A stretch of 16,638 nt of DNA, from NCBI GenBank assembly GCA_051655155.1, contig JBOFZL010000076.1:1-16638 (forward strand), read 5' to 3'. Below are positions 7,369 through 14,525 of this stretch, in pieces; the first letter of the stretch is position 1; every line of letters begins with the position of its first letter. A program made the translations under genes and the position numbers. Origin of the DNA: JBOFZL01 sp051655155 (GTDB lineage: Bacteria; Bacillota; Clostridia; Peptostreptococcales; Filifactoraceae). The notes beneath the pieces are model-generated. The model was not told where the DNA came from, did not search any database, and saw only the letters and a program-made list of their open reading frames with translations.

Positions 7369-8415
7369 TTATTTTTTCTCCTTTGAAAAAGTATCTACTG
7401 AGATAGTATCATAGATTTTATCATAGGAAACTGTTTGTTTAAGCTTATAATCCTCAAGCATAGAGTAAAATTTATCAAATTGTTGTTCTGAAACAAAAAT
7501 ATCTGAGTGTTCCTTAACGTACTTATCTTCAATAGGAAGTCTTAATATAATATGGTAACCATAATTTGTTTTAATCGGCTTGCTTATTTGATTAATATCA
7601 AGAGCCTTAGCACCATTATAGAAGTTTTCAACCATTTGTCCTTCTTTAAAGTAATATCCATCTGGAGATTGTTCCATTCCAGGATCTTGACCAAATTCTT
7701 TTACAAGAGAATCAAAATCTTCTCCAGCAACTGCCTTTTTATAAACTTCATTAGCTTTAGCTTCTCCAGCTGCCCAATCTTCATTATCAACTTTGATTAA
7801 AATATGCTTTGCGTGGATATAATCTTTAGAGGCTTTTAAAAGATCACTTTCAGATATAGAATATTCTCCACTTCCTGTAAATAGCTTAGAATACACTTTT
7901 TCTTTTAAAACACCTTGTTTCACCACATAATTATATAAATCTGTAGTAAGATAACTTTCGGCCAAGGCTTTATCAAAATTTTCTTTCCCTAATTGCTTAA
8001 CAGAGTCATTAATTTCAGACTTGACTTTTTCCATATCATCGCTAGAAAGTTCAATCTTTTTTTCTTTAGCAAATTTCATGGTTGCTACATTATATTGCAA
8101 AGTTGATAAGGCATCATCTTTTACTTGTTTAATAAGGTCTTTGTTGTTAGCGAATATATCTTCTCCACCGGAATAATAAGCATATTTCGCTTTAGAATTC
8201 TCATATACATAGCGATATTCATCAGGAGAAACTAGATAGTCATCAATTTTCACTACATACTCTAAGTCTTTTAGAGGATTGTTTTCTGAAGCTGAAAAAT
8301 AAGGCTCAAGTGCATTTCCAGCTGAATTATTTGATGAGTTAGAACAACCGGAGACTATAGTAAGGCATAGGATACCACCGGTAATAAGACTTAATATTTT
8401 TTGTTTTCTTTTCAT
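7369..8415 (-). CDS. prsA: Foldase PrsA-type lipoprotein, parvulin peptidyl-prolyl isomerase
   Basis: PrsA helps secreted proteins fold on the outer face of the cytoplasmic membrane through peptidyl-prolyl cis-trans isomerase and chaperone activity. The N-terminus (KRKQK, hydrophobic core, VSGC) is a lipoprotein signal with the lipid-modified Cys at residue 24. A helical SurA-like chaperone region covers about residues 60-190. The parvulin domain spans about 195-290, starting HAKHILIKVDNE and ending NYGYHIILRLP. A C-terminal helical tail completes 348 residues, normal for the family. AAAGGA lies upstream on the - strand (8422-8427). Its own promoter is at 8454-8482. Plausible clients nearby are the secreted transglutaminase-like and beta-propeller proteins, but that is speculation. 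Confidence 0.92.
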   Translation of the reverse strand: MKRKQKILSLITGGILCLTIVSGCSNSSNNSAGNALEPYFSASENNPLKDLEYVVKIDDYLVSPDEYRYVYENSKAKYAYYSGGEDIFANNKDLIKQVKDDALSTLQYNVATMKFAKEKKIELSSDDMEKVKSEINDSVKQLGKENFDKALAESYLTTDLYNYVVKQGVLKEKVYSKLFTGSGEYSISESDLLKASKDYIHAKHILIKVDNEDWAAGEAKANEVYKKAVAGEDFDSLVKEFGQDPGMEQSPDGYYFKEGQMVENFYNGAKALDINQISKPIKTNYGYHIILRLPIEDKYVKEHSDIFVSEQQFDKFYSMLEDYKLKQTVSYDKIYDTISVDTFSKEKK

Positions 8416-8453
8416 ATAAATTCCTTTCGTAAGTAAAATTTTAGATTAAAAGA

Positions 8454-8482
8454 ATTATATAATATTTTTTTTGTATATTCAA
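8454..8482 (-). promoter_or_regulatory. Promoter of the prsA operon (TTGAAT-17-TATAAT)
   Basis: On the - strand, TTGAAT (8482-8477) is followed after exactly 17 bases by a perfect TATAAT (8459-8454). The predicted transcript start is near 8447, about 32 bases before the prsA ATG. No operator-like repeat is evident. Confidence 0.7.
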
Positions 8483-8605
8483 TGTTTTTAAAATCTATAT
8501 TCAAAAAAACCACAAGTATAAATGTAATTAAAAATTAATAATAAATAAAAAACGAAGTTATGCTAATTTATCTATATATTTAAATAATACTTAATTTTTA
8601 GAAAA

Positions 8606-8620
8606 ATTTCTTAAAGAAAT
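8606..8620 (+). promoter_or_regulatory. Palindrome ahead of the PRC-barrel gene
   Basis: ATTTCTT-A-AAGAAAT is a perfect 7-1-7 inverted repeat, ending 6 bases before the AAGGA ribosome binding site (8627-8631). It may be an operator or a weak mRNA hairpin. The surroundings are AT-rich, so chance is possible. No convincing -35/-10 pair was found between 8483 and 8605. Confidence 0.3.
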
Positions 8621-8638
8621 AAGTTGAAGGATAATAAA

Positions 8639-9595
8639 TTGGAAGTTACTGTGATTAGCAATATAGGATTACACATTGTGACCAAGGGGCAAGGTATAGA
8701 TTTAATTATAGCATATGAAAAAGGATTTTCTGAAGTTATTGGAGAAGTAGTGATTACTGTTAAAGGAAACAAGGTAGGTGAGGTCAAAGAGGTATTTATA
8801 GACGAGGAACAAGGAAAAATTATAGAGTTATGGATTAATGGTGAAGAAGATAAATTATTGAAAGTATCATATAAAAATCTCTTGACTCTTGGCTATGACG
8901 TTATTGTTGTTAGTGATACGCTTAAAAAAGTTGATTCTATTATCGATGAATCTACAACAAGTAAAAATCAGATAGAGGATGGATTTGAAAACAGTAGCAA
9001 TATTAAGGGTGAAAGGTTTATAGAAGAAGAGCATATTGAAAAATTTGATTTAGAAGGAGGTTTAAATTCTAAAGGTGATTTAGATGTGCGTATAGACTTA
9101 TTTGATGAATTATATGAGATTAAAGATTTAGAAATCAATGATGAATTTAATTTAGAACTAAGTGAAGAACTAGATTTATCATCAAATCAAATGAGTTTAG
9201 ATATTGATGGTTTTTTAGAAAATGATACGTTGGAAGAGGATATTTTATCAGATGAAGCAAACGAAGTTGTAGCTGAAGGAATTAGATATTTTGAGGGAAA
9301 TGATAATTTAGTTAGTGGTGGCGAAAGCAATTTAGAAGCAAAAGTTAAAAAGGATGATTTTATCGAAACTGAAGAAGCGAAAAGTTCAGGAGATGTTTAT
9401 AAAAATTCTTTAATAACTAAGTTTATCGAAAGGCAAAAAGAAGTATTAATAGGGAAGAGTGTTGTAAAGGATATAATAGGTAAGGATGGTAACGTCTTAA
9501 TTGAAAAGGGACAGGTTATAACTTTAGATGTTTTTGAAAAAGCATATGAAGATCGAAATGATAGTGTTGTAGAACTGGCGATGTTTTCTGAATAA
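8639..9595 (+). CDS. PRC-barrel domain protein with long acidic linker
   Basis: The N-terminal region, about residues 30-95, follows the PRC-barrel pattern: GEVVITVKGNKVGEVKEVFID, then a strand-rich part ending in LLTLGYDVIVVSD. PRC barrels are small beta domains found in RNA-processing and membrane-associated bacterial proteins. Residues about 100-255 are low-complexity and strongly acidic (rich in Asp, Glu, Leu, Asn), probably unstructured. The C-terminus, about 265-318, has LIGKSVVKDIIGKDGN and EKGQVITLDVFEKA, a second small domain seen with clostridial PRC proteins. No signal or membrane segment. I chose TTG 8639 (318 residues) over TTG 8624 because AAGGA at 8627-8631 fits 8639. It is first in a run with a VanW-like protein and a prepilin peptidase. 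Role unknown. Confidence 0.75.
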   Translation: MEVTVISNIGLHIVTKGQGIDLIIAYEKGFSEVIGEVVITVKGNKVGEVKEVFIDEEQGKIIELWINGEEDKLLKVSYKNLLTLGYDVIVVSDTLKKVDSIIDESTTSKNQIEDGFENSSNIKGERFIEEEHIEKFDLEGGLNSKGDLDVRIDLFDELYEIKDLEINDEFNLELSEELDLSSNQMSLDIDGFLENDTLEEDILSDEANEVVAEGIRYFEGNDNLVSGGESNLEAKVKKDDFIETEEAKSSGDVYKNSLITKFIERQKEVLIGKSVVKDIIGKDGNVLIEKGQVITLDVFEKAYEDRNDSVVELAMFSE

Positions 9596-9609
9596 TTGTA
9601 GAGATTGGA

Positions 9610-10653
9610 TTGGATAATTTGATTAGAAAATGGATTAGCAAAAAGATATTAATAGAGAGTTTAGTTGTTACTATAGGATATATTTCCATTGTATCAGTTT
9701 TTTTGATATTAGTTTATTTTTTAGTAGGAAATAATGTTGAAGTTTTTATTGATAATGACAAGTTGAAATTTTCTTCTTTTAAGGAAATTACTGCATATAT
9801 AGATGAAAATCTACCTCAAGACCTTACTATCTATAATTCAACTGATAAAACAAAGCACTTGCAAATACCATTATCCAGCTTAGAAGCTAGTTATCTGGAT
9901 AACTATACTATTGAGTTAATAAATAAGAAATTTAATGAAAGTTTACTAAAGAGAATGAAGTTGTTTTTCTTTAAAAAACAAGGCTCTAATAATATAAGTA
10001 TAAGTAGGAATATAATCTATTACGATTCAGAAAAAATTTGGGAGTTTGTAAGGAGAGAGATAGAGGCGTTAAACTATCAACCTGTAGATGCTTTTATTTT
10101 TGAAGAGGGAGATAAAATAGTTATTAGGAGCGAGAAAAACGGAGTTGATATTGATGCTTACCAGCTATTTGAAATTATTAAAAGTGCCTTGAAAAAAGCT
10201 GATTTTACAGATTTAATGGTTAAAGCTTATCCAGTTTCTGCGAAGATAAAAACAAATGATTTAAAAAGATACAAATTGAAAAAGTCTTCTGTTAGCATGG
10301 AGGTATCGGATGTAGAATTTGATAATAATATTAGTAAAATATTATTGAACAAGTTAAATAACACTATGATTCCTGGTCAAACTGCTGTGGAGATAAAAAA
10401 AGATTTCTATGCTTATTTAGACGATATGACAAATGAAAAAATTTTTTCAGAATCAGAGAAAGATAAAATTTTTAAAGAAGCGGATAAAATTTTTGTATTA
10501 TTGAAAATGGCTTTTGTTGAGGCAGGTTTTCCAATTCGAGAAGATAAGGAAAAAACTGAACTAAGAACATATATTCCACAAAAAAAAGATGCTATAGTTA
10601 GCAGCTACTTAGATGGAAATAAGATAAAAATATTAATTGTGATGGTGGAGTGA
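9610..10653 (+). CDS. Membrane-anchored degenerate VanW/YoaR-like protein
   Basis: The 347-residue protein has one membrane segment at about residues 15-40, with the rest predicted outside. Residues about 80-222 follow the putative peptidoglycan-binding repeats of YoaR/VanW proteins: QPVDAFIFEEGDKIVI, KNGVDIDAYQLFEIIKSAL, then VKAYPVSAKIKTNDLK. The C-terminal part keeps other VanW landmarks: NNISKILLNKLNNTMIPGQ in place of the usual xNIxxAxxxxNGxxxxPGE, and AGFPIRE...TYIPQKKDAIVSS in place of AGLxIxE...YVPxGxDATV. The GGGxCQ motif that normally lies between them is absent; the region is Lys/Glu/Asp-rich instead. The match is my own reading, not a search. The start is TTG 9610 with a weak ribosome binding site. 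The prepilin peptidase gene follows at once. Confidence 0.65.
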   Translation: MDNLIRKWISKKILIESLVVTIGYISIVSVFLILVYFLVGNNVEVFIDNDKLKFSSFKEITAYIDENLPQDLTIYNSTDKTKHLQIPLSSLEASYLDNYTIELINKKFNESLLKRMKLFFFKKQGSNNISISRNIIYYDSEKIWEFVRREIEALNYQPVDAFIFEEGDKIVIRSEKNGVDIDAYQLFEIIKSALKKADFTDLMVKAYPVSAKIKTNDLKRYKLKKSSVSMEVSDVEFDNNISKILLNKLNNTMIPGQTAVEIKKDFYAYLDDMTNEKIFSESEKDKIFKEADKIFVLLKMAFVEAGFPIREDKEKTELRTYIPQKKDAIVSSYLDGNKIKILIVMVE

Positions 10654-10654
10654 T

Positions 10655-11428
10655 ATGGAAAATTTGATTATATTATTATTGTTTGTAATTGCTTTAAGTT
10701 TAGGGAGTTTTTATAATGTGGTTATATATCGTATGCCAATGGATATAGGAATTGTGAAGGGAAGATCTTTTTGTCCATCATGTAATCATTCATTAGGAGC
10801 AATGGATTTAATTCCTCTGTTTAGTTTTGCTTTTCTTGGAGGAAGGTGCCGTTATTGTAAAACTCATATTTCCTTAAGGTATCCTATAATAGAAGTGGTT
10901 ACAGGATTACTAATGTTATTAGCTTATTATAATAATTCTTTAAGTCCACTTACTATTAGATTTTTTGCTTTTTGGTCAATGTTATTGATTGTTACTATGA
11001 TAGATTTGGATCATATGTTTATTTTAGATGCTATACTAATATTTTTTGCCATTATAGATTTATTATTTATTCTGTTATTGAAATATAGTATTCTTGATAA
11101 TATTCAAGGGGCACTTATAGGTGGAGGTATATATTTTTTAGTGCATATTATTTCTAAGTTTTGGTATAAGAGAGAAGTATTTGGTATGGGAGATGTTCTA
11201 TTGATGATAAATATAGGATTGTTCCTAGGTAGAAAGTATGTATTATTAGCGTGTTTTATGCCTTTTTATATTTCTGCTATAGTTTTGATAATGAGATATT
11301 TTTTAGGGAAAAAGATTACACTTAAGGCAGAAATTCCATTTGGACCTTATATGTGTGTAGCTGCTTTTGTGATTAGCTTATATGGAGAGTCGATTCAGGC
11401 ATATATAATAAATTTATTTGGTATATAA
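10655..11428 (+). CDS. Prepilin peptidase (type IV leader peptidase, A24 family)
   Basis: This membrane aspartic protease removes the short leader of type IV prepilins and pseudopilins and usually methylates the new N-terminus. Family features are all visible: N-terminal LGSFYNVVIYR; a zinc-binding pair of CxxC motifs (C40, C43, C65, C68) around MDLIPLFSF; RYPIIEVVTG; and the two catalytic Asp sites, D117 in IDLDHMFILD and D180 in FGMGD. At 257 residues with about seven or eight membrane segments it is a full-length bifunctional form. It starts one base after the VanW-like stop, with GGTGGAG just upstream. No pilin, PilB, PilC or PilT gene lies in the window, so its substrates must be encoded elsewhere. 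The symbol pilD would fit but is not assigned. Confidence 0.95.
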   Translation: MENLIILLLFVIALSLGSFYNVVIYRMPMDIGIVKGRSFCPSCNHSLGAMDLIPLFSFAFLGGRCRYCKTHISLRYPIIEVVTGLLMLLAYYNNSLSPLTIRFFAFWSMLLIVTMIDLDHMFILDAILIFFAIIDLLFILLLKYSILDNIQGALIGGGIYFLVHIISKFWYKREVFGMGDVLLMINIGLFLGRKYVLLACFMPFYISAIVLIMRYFLGKKITLKAEIPFGPYMCVAAFVISLYGESIQAYIINLFGI

Positions 11429-11434
11429 ATAATA

Positions 11435-11463
11435 TTGGATATTTCAAAGCCTTGTATTAATAT
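11435..11463 (+). promoter_or_regulatory. Possible promoter of the transglutaminase-like gene (TTGGAT-17-TAATAT)
   Basis: TTGGAT (11435-11440) and TAATAT (11458-11463) are 17 bases apart in the 81-base gap after the prepilin peptidase gene. Predicted start near 11470. No terminator separates the two genes, so read-through is also possible. In AT-rich DNA this match is only moderately informative. Confidence 0.4.
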
Positions 11464-11509
11464 ATTTTGATATATACCTAAATTTATGCGAGACATATTA
11501 GGAGGCAAA

Positions 11510-12391
11510 ATGGAAAAAATAGTAAAGTTTCTAGGAAAGCTTATTTTTATAAGTATAGTTTCACTTGTAGTTATAATGTATAATCTTAACTATATATCTG
11601 CAGAAAGTAAGATTATTAAGATTGATACTACTAATAATTTTGTAGATCCTTTAATGGTAATTATTGATTTGGATAAATTGCATTTTGATTATGACAATTT
11701 ATATAGTGATAATCAATTTTCAAGATTGAATAGAATAATAAAACAAGCTGTAAATTCTTCAGAGGATGAAATTTTTATTAGACTAAAGTCATTCAACGAC
11801 AGCGATATGGAAAAGTTTCATGAGGTATTTGAAGATGTTATGTTATATAATGGTTATTCTTTTAAATCATATTATACGAAATACATTAAGGATAAAAATG
11901 GAGTTTATAATGTAACTTTTAAAATTGATTATAGAGAAACTTTGGAAGAGAGAAAAAAGGTTGATGAGTGGATTAAAACTCAGATAAATAGCTATGTGTT
12001 ACCTTTAAAAACTTCTGTAGAAAAAATTAACAAGATAAATGAAATCATTACGAAAACTATAACCTATGACAATAGTCTTATAAATAATACAGCTTACCAA
12101 GGTGTATATAAAGGTACAACAGTATGTGATGGATATGCGGTACTGGGGCATAGGATGTTACTGGCGGCAGGGTTTAAAGATGTACTGACTGTAGGTGGCT
12201 TTGGAATAAATGCTGGTAAGAGTCCCGTTGAACATCGTTGGAATATGATAAGGTTAGATGGTCAATGGTATCATATAGACTTTACTTTTAATGATAATGG
12301 CTCTGATGTTACTAGATTTTTATTAAAAAAAGACGATTTAATGAGCGAAAATCATATGTGGGATAAAAAGAAATATCCTATATCAGATTAG
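11510..12391 (+). CDS. Secreted or membrane-anchored transglutaminase-like protein
   Basis: The protein carries a transglutaminase-like (papain-fold) domain at its C-terminus, about residues 165-270. The triad is intact: C206 in TTVCDGYAVLGHRML, H242 in VEHRWNMI and D257 in WYHIDFTFND. Members of this fold in bacteria act as proteases, peptide cyclising or crosslinking enzymes, so the exact reaction is open. Residues 1-32 (KIVKFLGKLIFISIVSLVVIMY) are a signal peptide or anchor, so it works outside the membrane. The middle, about 35-160, is unrecognised. I chose ATG 11510 (293 residues) over the ATG at 11486 because a perfect AGGAGG (11500-11505) serves it and lies inside the longer reading. 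It ends at a strong terminator. Confidence 0.88.
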   Translation: MEKIVKFLGKLIFISIVSLVVIMYNLNYISAESKIIKIDTTNNFVDPLMVIIDLDKLHFDYDNLYSDNQFSRLNRIIKQAVNSSEDEIFIRLKSFNDSDMEKFHEVFEDVMLYNGYSFKSYYTKYIKDKNGVYNVTFKIDYRETLEERKKVDEWIKTQINSYVLPLKTSVEKINKINEIITKTITYDNSLINNTAYQGVYKGTTVCDGYAVLGHRMLLAAGFKDVLTVGGFGINAGKSPVEHRWNMIRLDGQWYHIDFTFNDNGSDVTRFLLKKDDLMSENHMWDKKKYPISD

Positions 12392-12400
12392 TTGGATATA

Positions 12401-12436
12401 AAATAAAAAAAGCGAGATTACTCGCTTTTTTTATTT
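12401..12436. terminator. Perfect bidirectional Rho-independent terminator
   Basis: AAATAAAAAAAGCGAG (12401-12416) and CTCGCTTTTTTTATTT (12421-12436) are exact reverse complements around a 4-base loop. A- and T-runs flank the GC core, so it can stop both the + strand transglutaminase-like gene and the converging - strand gene, whose stop codon overlaps its last base. Confidence 0.93.
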
Positions 12437-14163
12437 TATATTTTAAGTTTTGACACTGGAGATAATGTATCATATTTAAATGATGATATTTGTCCTGATG
12501 TTACATAGTATATATAGTTTCCTATATACGTCAATCTTGCATTATTTTCATAATACACTTCTGTTGAAGCTTCCGTTATTGTCCCTTTTTGTGAGAGCTT
12601 TCCGTTACTTGTATTTATGATAACTGCTCCATTAAATATAGGAGAATTATTATTGTCTGAGGTCAATTCTACACATAGTCCAAAATCATTTTTTGATGGA
12701 TTTATCATTAAAGCTTTGTGGTTTGTGAGAGCATTTGAATAGGATCCTGCACCACCTAACACTAATGTATCTTTTTCTTTTGGTTTAAAAGGATTATTTA
12801 CATCGAATATTGAGAGTTTTATTCCACCTTCTCGATTACCTATGCTTACCTCTTTGCCATTTCTATCTTTAATATACATTTCTTGCATATCACGACCTAT
12901 TCCTAATACCATATTATTAGGTAATATATGCATATAACTGGAATATCCAGGAACCTTTAACTGTCCTAGGAGTTTTGGGTTAGTAGGTTTTGTCAAATCA
13001 AGAGTAAATAGAGGGTCCACTTCTCTAAAAGTTACAATATATCCTTTTTCTTCTTGAAAACGTACTGAATATATTTTTTCTTCTGAGGCAATGTTTTCTA
13101 TTTTGCCTACGGTATTCATATTATTATCTAATATAAATAATGAATTACTATTTTGATTTCCTTTTTCGTTCCAACTGTTAATGTTAGTAGCAACCCTAAG
13201 ATTATCTTTATATTCATCCATAGAGAATTGATCTAAAAGTGTACCAGGTATTGTGGCTGTTTTACTGAAGTTCACTTTTGAACCATTTATAGTATATTTA
13301 GTAATTAGTGTTGATGGAGTGGTTGCTTTATAATCAGATGAAGTTATATATAGATTTTTTGTGCTCATGTACATTTCTTGACTATCACCTAATATACTTT
13401 CAATATTTATTTTTTCACTACCATTTACGCTTACAGAGAGTATATTTGTATAGCTTTCAGGAGAAACATTAGGGTAATATCGTATAGAGGTAGCTGATAT
13501 TTCTTTTAAGTTTGGTTCGTTACTGTCTTTTAAAACAGGTGGCATCATATCATCTAACACGCCATAATAGGGAATATTCTTATTACTGATAATATATAGT
13601 TTGTCTTCTATCATTCTACCTTGTAAAAGAGAACCTTCTACAGAAATTGAGCGAGAAAGCTTTGGTTTTTTTAAGTCTGTGGTATCGTAAATTTGAGCAA
13701 GCGTTTCAGTCTTATTATTTTCTGGGACATATTGTGTGGAAATGGCAATTAGCTTGTTTTTCATTGTATAAAGCTCTTGATAATTTAGACCTTGTCCCTT
13801 GATTTCACTTACTAAAGTCAATTTACCTTGATTTGCATTTACTATACTGATTTTTTCATTTTTTGCATAGTATATATGATTTTCAAAATTTTTCAGAAGT
13901 TCTCCTTCATCCACACCTTCTACTTGAACATTTGTTTTACTGCTATCTTCATTTTTTGAGGTTGAAGTTTGATTGATAGAATCTTCTGTATAGATTTGTT
14001 TTCTAGAAGTATATTCAGATTTAAATCCACTTAGATATTTCTCAAGTTCAGCCTTTGAGCTGAATGTTAGTGGAGTTACATTATTCATGGCAATTGATTG
14101 CAATGGGGTGAGCATTATTGTACTTAAAACTACAAAACAAAATATTCTTTTTAAATTTTTCAT
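12436..14163 (-). CDS. Secreted beta-propeller domain protein
   Basis: The 575-residue protein starts with a clear signal peptide (KNLKR, hydrophobic core, probable cleavage after SIA at residue 25). A Ser/Thr/Lys-rich stretch to about residue 76 leads into TNVQVEGVDEGELLK, the signature that opens the secreted C-terminal beta-propeller family (PF09826 type). From there to the end, repeated strand-turn blades are seen, such as KLYIISNKNIP, ENIASEEKIYSVRFQEEKGYIVTFRE and LTYIGNYIYYVTSG. It lacks a lipobox and a wall-sorting signal, so it is probably released or loosely bound. No catalytic residues are known for the family. AAGGAGG (- strand, 14177-14171) is an excellent ribosome binding site. 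It is transcribed alone from the promoter at 14193-14221. Confidence 0.88.
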   Translation of the reverse strand: MKNLKRIFCFVVLSTIMLTPLQSIAMNNVTPLTFSSKAELEKYLSGFKSEYTSRKQIYTEDSINQTSTSKNEDSSKTNVQVEGVDEGELLKNFENHIYYAKNEKISIVNANQGKLTLVSEIKGQGLNYQELYTMKNKLIAISTQYVPENNKTETLAQIYDTTDLKKPKLSRSISVEGSLLQGRMIEDKLYIISNKNIPYYGVLDDMMPPVLKDSNEPNLKEISATSIRYYPNVSPESYTNILSVSVNGSEKINIESILGDSQEMYMSTKNLYITSSDYKATTPSTLITKYTINGSKVNFSKTATIPGTLLDQFSMDEYKDNLRVATNINSWNEKGNQNSNSLFILDNNMNTVGKIENIASEEKIYSVRFQEEKGYIVTFREVDPLFTLDLTKPTNPKLLGQLKVPGYSSYMHILPNNMVLGIGRDMQEMYIKDRNGKEVSIGNREGGIKLSIFDVNNPFKPKEKDTLVLGGAGSYSNALTNHKALMINPSKNDFGLCVELTSDNNNSPIFNGAVIINTSNGKLSQKGTITEASTEVYYENNARLTYIGNYIYYVTSGQISSFKYDTLSPVSKLKI

Positions 14164-14192
14164 AGGAATTCCTCCTTCATATTTGTAAGTTC

Positions 14193-14221
14193 ATTATATT
14201 TATACTTTGATTATTAATCAA
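14193..14221 (-). promoter_or_regulatory. Promoter of the beta-propeller gene (TTGATT-17-TATAAT)
   Basis: On the - strand, TTGATT (14221-14216) and a perfect TATAAT (14198-14193) are 17 bases apart, with the start predicted near 14186, just upstream of the AAGGAGG site. Confidence 0.65.
14207..14221. promoter_or_regulatory. Palindrome over the -35 box, candidate operator
   Basis: TTGATTA-T-TAATCAA is a perfect 7-1-7 inverted repeat that includes the -35 box of the - strand promoter. The position suits a repressor site, but no regulator is encoded in the window. Confidence 0.4.
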
Positions 14222-14325
14222 GCTTTTTATTTATATTTAATAAAATAGTAAAATTTATGATTGGCTAATATGTTGATAAATTTTTGATATTTTGAATAGT
14301 GCTTAATAAAGTTATAAATTATATC

Positions 14326-14354
14326 TTGCATTTTTCTTATTTTTAATTTATTAT
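14326..14354 (+). promoter_or_regulatory. Promoter of the folT transcript (TTGCAT-17-TATTAT)
   Basis: TTGCAT (14326-14331) and TATTAT (14349-14354) are separated by exactly 17 bases. The predicted start, near 14361, is only about 5 bases before the first paired base of the THF riboswitch, which supports the assignment. Confidence 0.7.
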
Positions 14355-14363
14355 CATTATGAA

Positions 14364-14460
14364 ATACAGAGTAGATATAGTGCGTTAAGTGCCGTAAGAT
14401 GGGAAGTTGCTTATGGACGAAAAGGTTTTTCCTTGCGGTGCTATATTGCATCCACTGTGA
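14364..14460 (+). ncRNA. Tetrahydrofolate (THF) riboswitch
   Basis: Conserved THF-aptamer elements occur in order: GAGTAGAT at the 5' side, GTGCGTTAAGTG, GGGA in the L3 loop, TGCGGTG, and TTGCATCCACT at the 3' side. Pairings support it: P1 ACAGAG (14366-14371) with CACTGT (14453-14458), one mismatch; P2 ATATAG (14375-14380) with CTATAT; P3 CCGTAAG with CTTATGG, one G-U; and P4 GGA...TCC inside the GGACGAAAAGGTTTTTCC hairpin. Such riboswitches bind reduced folates and lower expression of folate transport or synthesis genes. Here the next gene is the folate transporter component, which fits. Recognition is from memory of the consensus, not a covariance search. Confidence 0.92.
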
Positions 14461-14490
14461 TATTTAGGCTTTTGTCTAATTTAATCGTGG

Positions 14491-14521
14491 ACCTCTATTT
14501 TCAAAAATTTTTGAAGGAGGT
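14491..14521 (+). promoter_or_regulatory. Shine-Dalgarno-hiding hairpin (riboswitch expression platform)
   Basis: ACCTC (14491-14495) pairs with GAGGT (14517-14521), which is most of the AAGGAGGT ribosome binding site of folT. After a short bulge, the stem continues with TTCAAA (14500-14505) and TTTGAA (14510-14515). No T-run follows, so control should be at translation, not termination. TCCAC in the 3' strand of riboswitch P1 (14451-14455) could instead pair with GTGGA (14487-14491), a possible ligand-free alternative. Confidence 0.7.
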
Positions 14522-14525
14522 TTTT

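Larger units (their letters stand above)
14164..14525. other. Divergent control region between the beta-propeller gene and folT
   Basis: This 362-base gap holds, from left to right, the ribosome binding site and promoter of the - strand gene, a palindrome over its -35 box, about 100 bases of featureless AT-rich DNA (14222-14325), the folT promoter, the THF riboswitch and a Shine-Dalgarno hairpin. No protein gene is supported inside it. Confidence 0.85.

Noticed and set aside
7552..7800. Open frame on the + strand inside prsA
   Set aside because: It lies wholly in the parvulin-coding region, antisense, without start signals.
8416..8638. Possible small RNA or small gene between prsA and the PRC-barrel gene
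   Set aside because: Apart from the prsA promoter and one palindrome, this stretch is plain AT-rich sequence without stable hairpins or a convincing reading frame.
11486..11509. Earlier ATG for the transglutaminase-like gene
   Set aside because: The AGGAGG at 11500-11505 is placed for ATG 11510, and the signal peptide begins properly there.
14227..14451. 74-codon open frame on the - strand across the folT leader
   Set aside because: It overlaps the folT promoter and the THF riboswitch, has no ribosome binding site and its composition is like random AT-rich DNA.
14433..14525. Longer folT start at ATG 14433
   Set aside because: The extra codons are part of the riboswitch and hairpin; AAGGAGG fits ATG 14526, where the family homology also starts.
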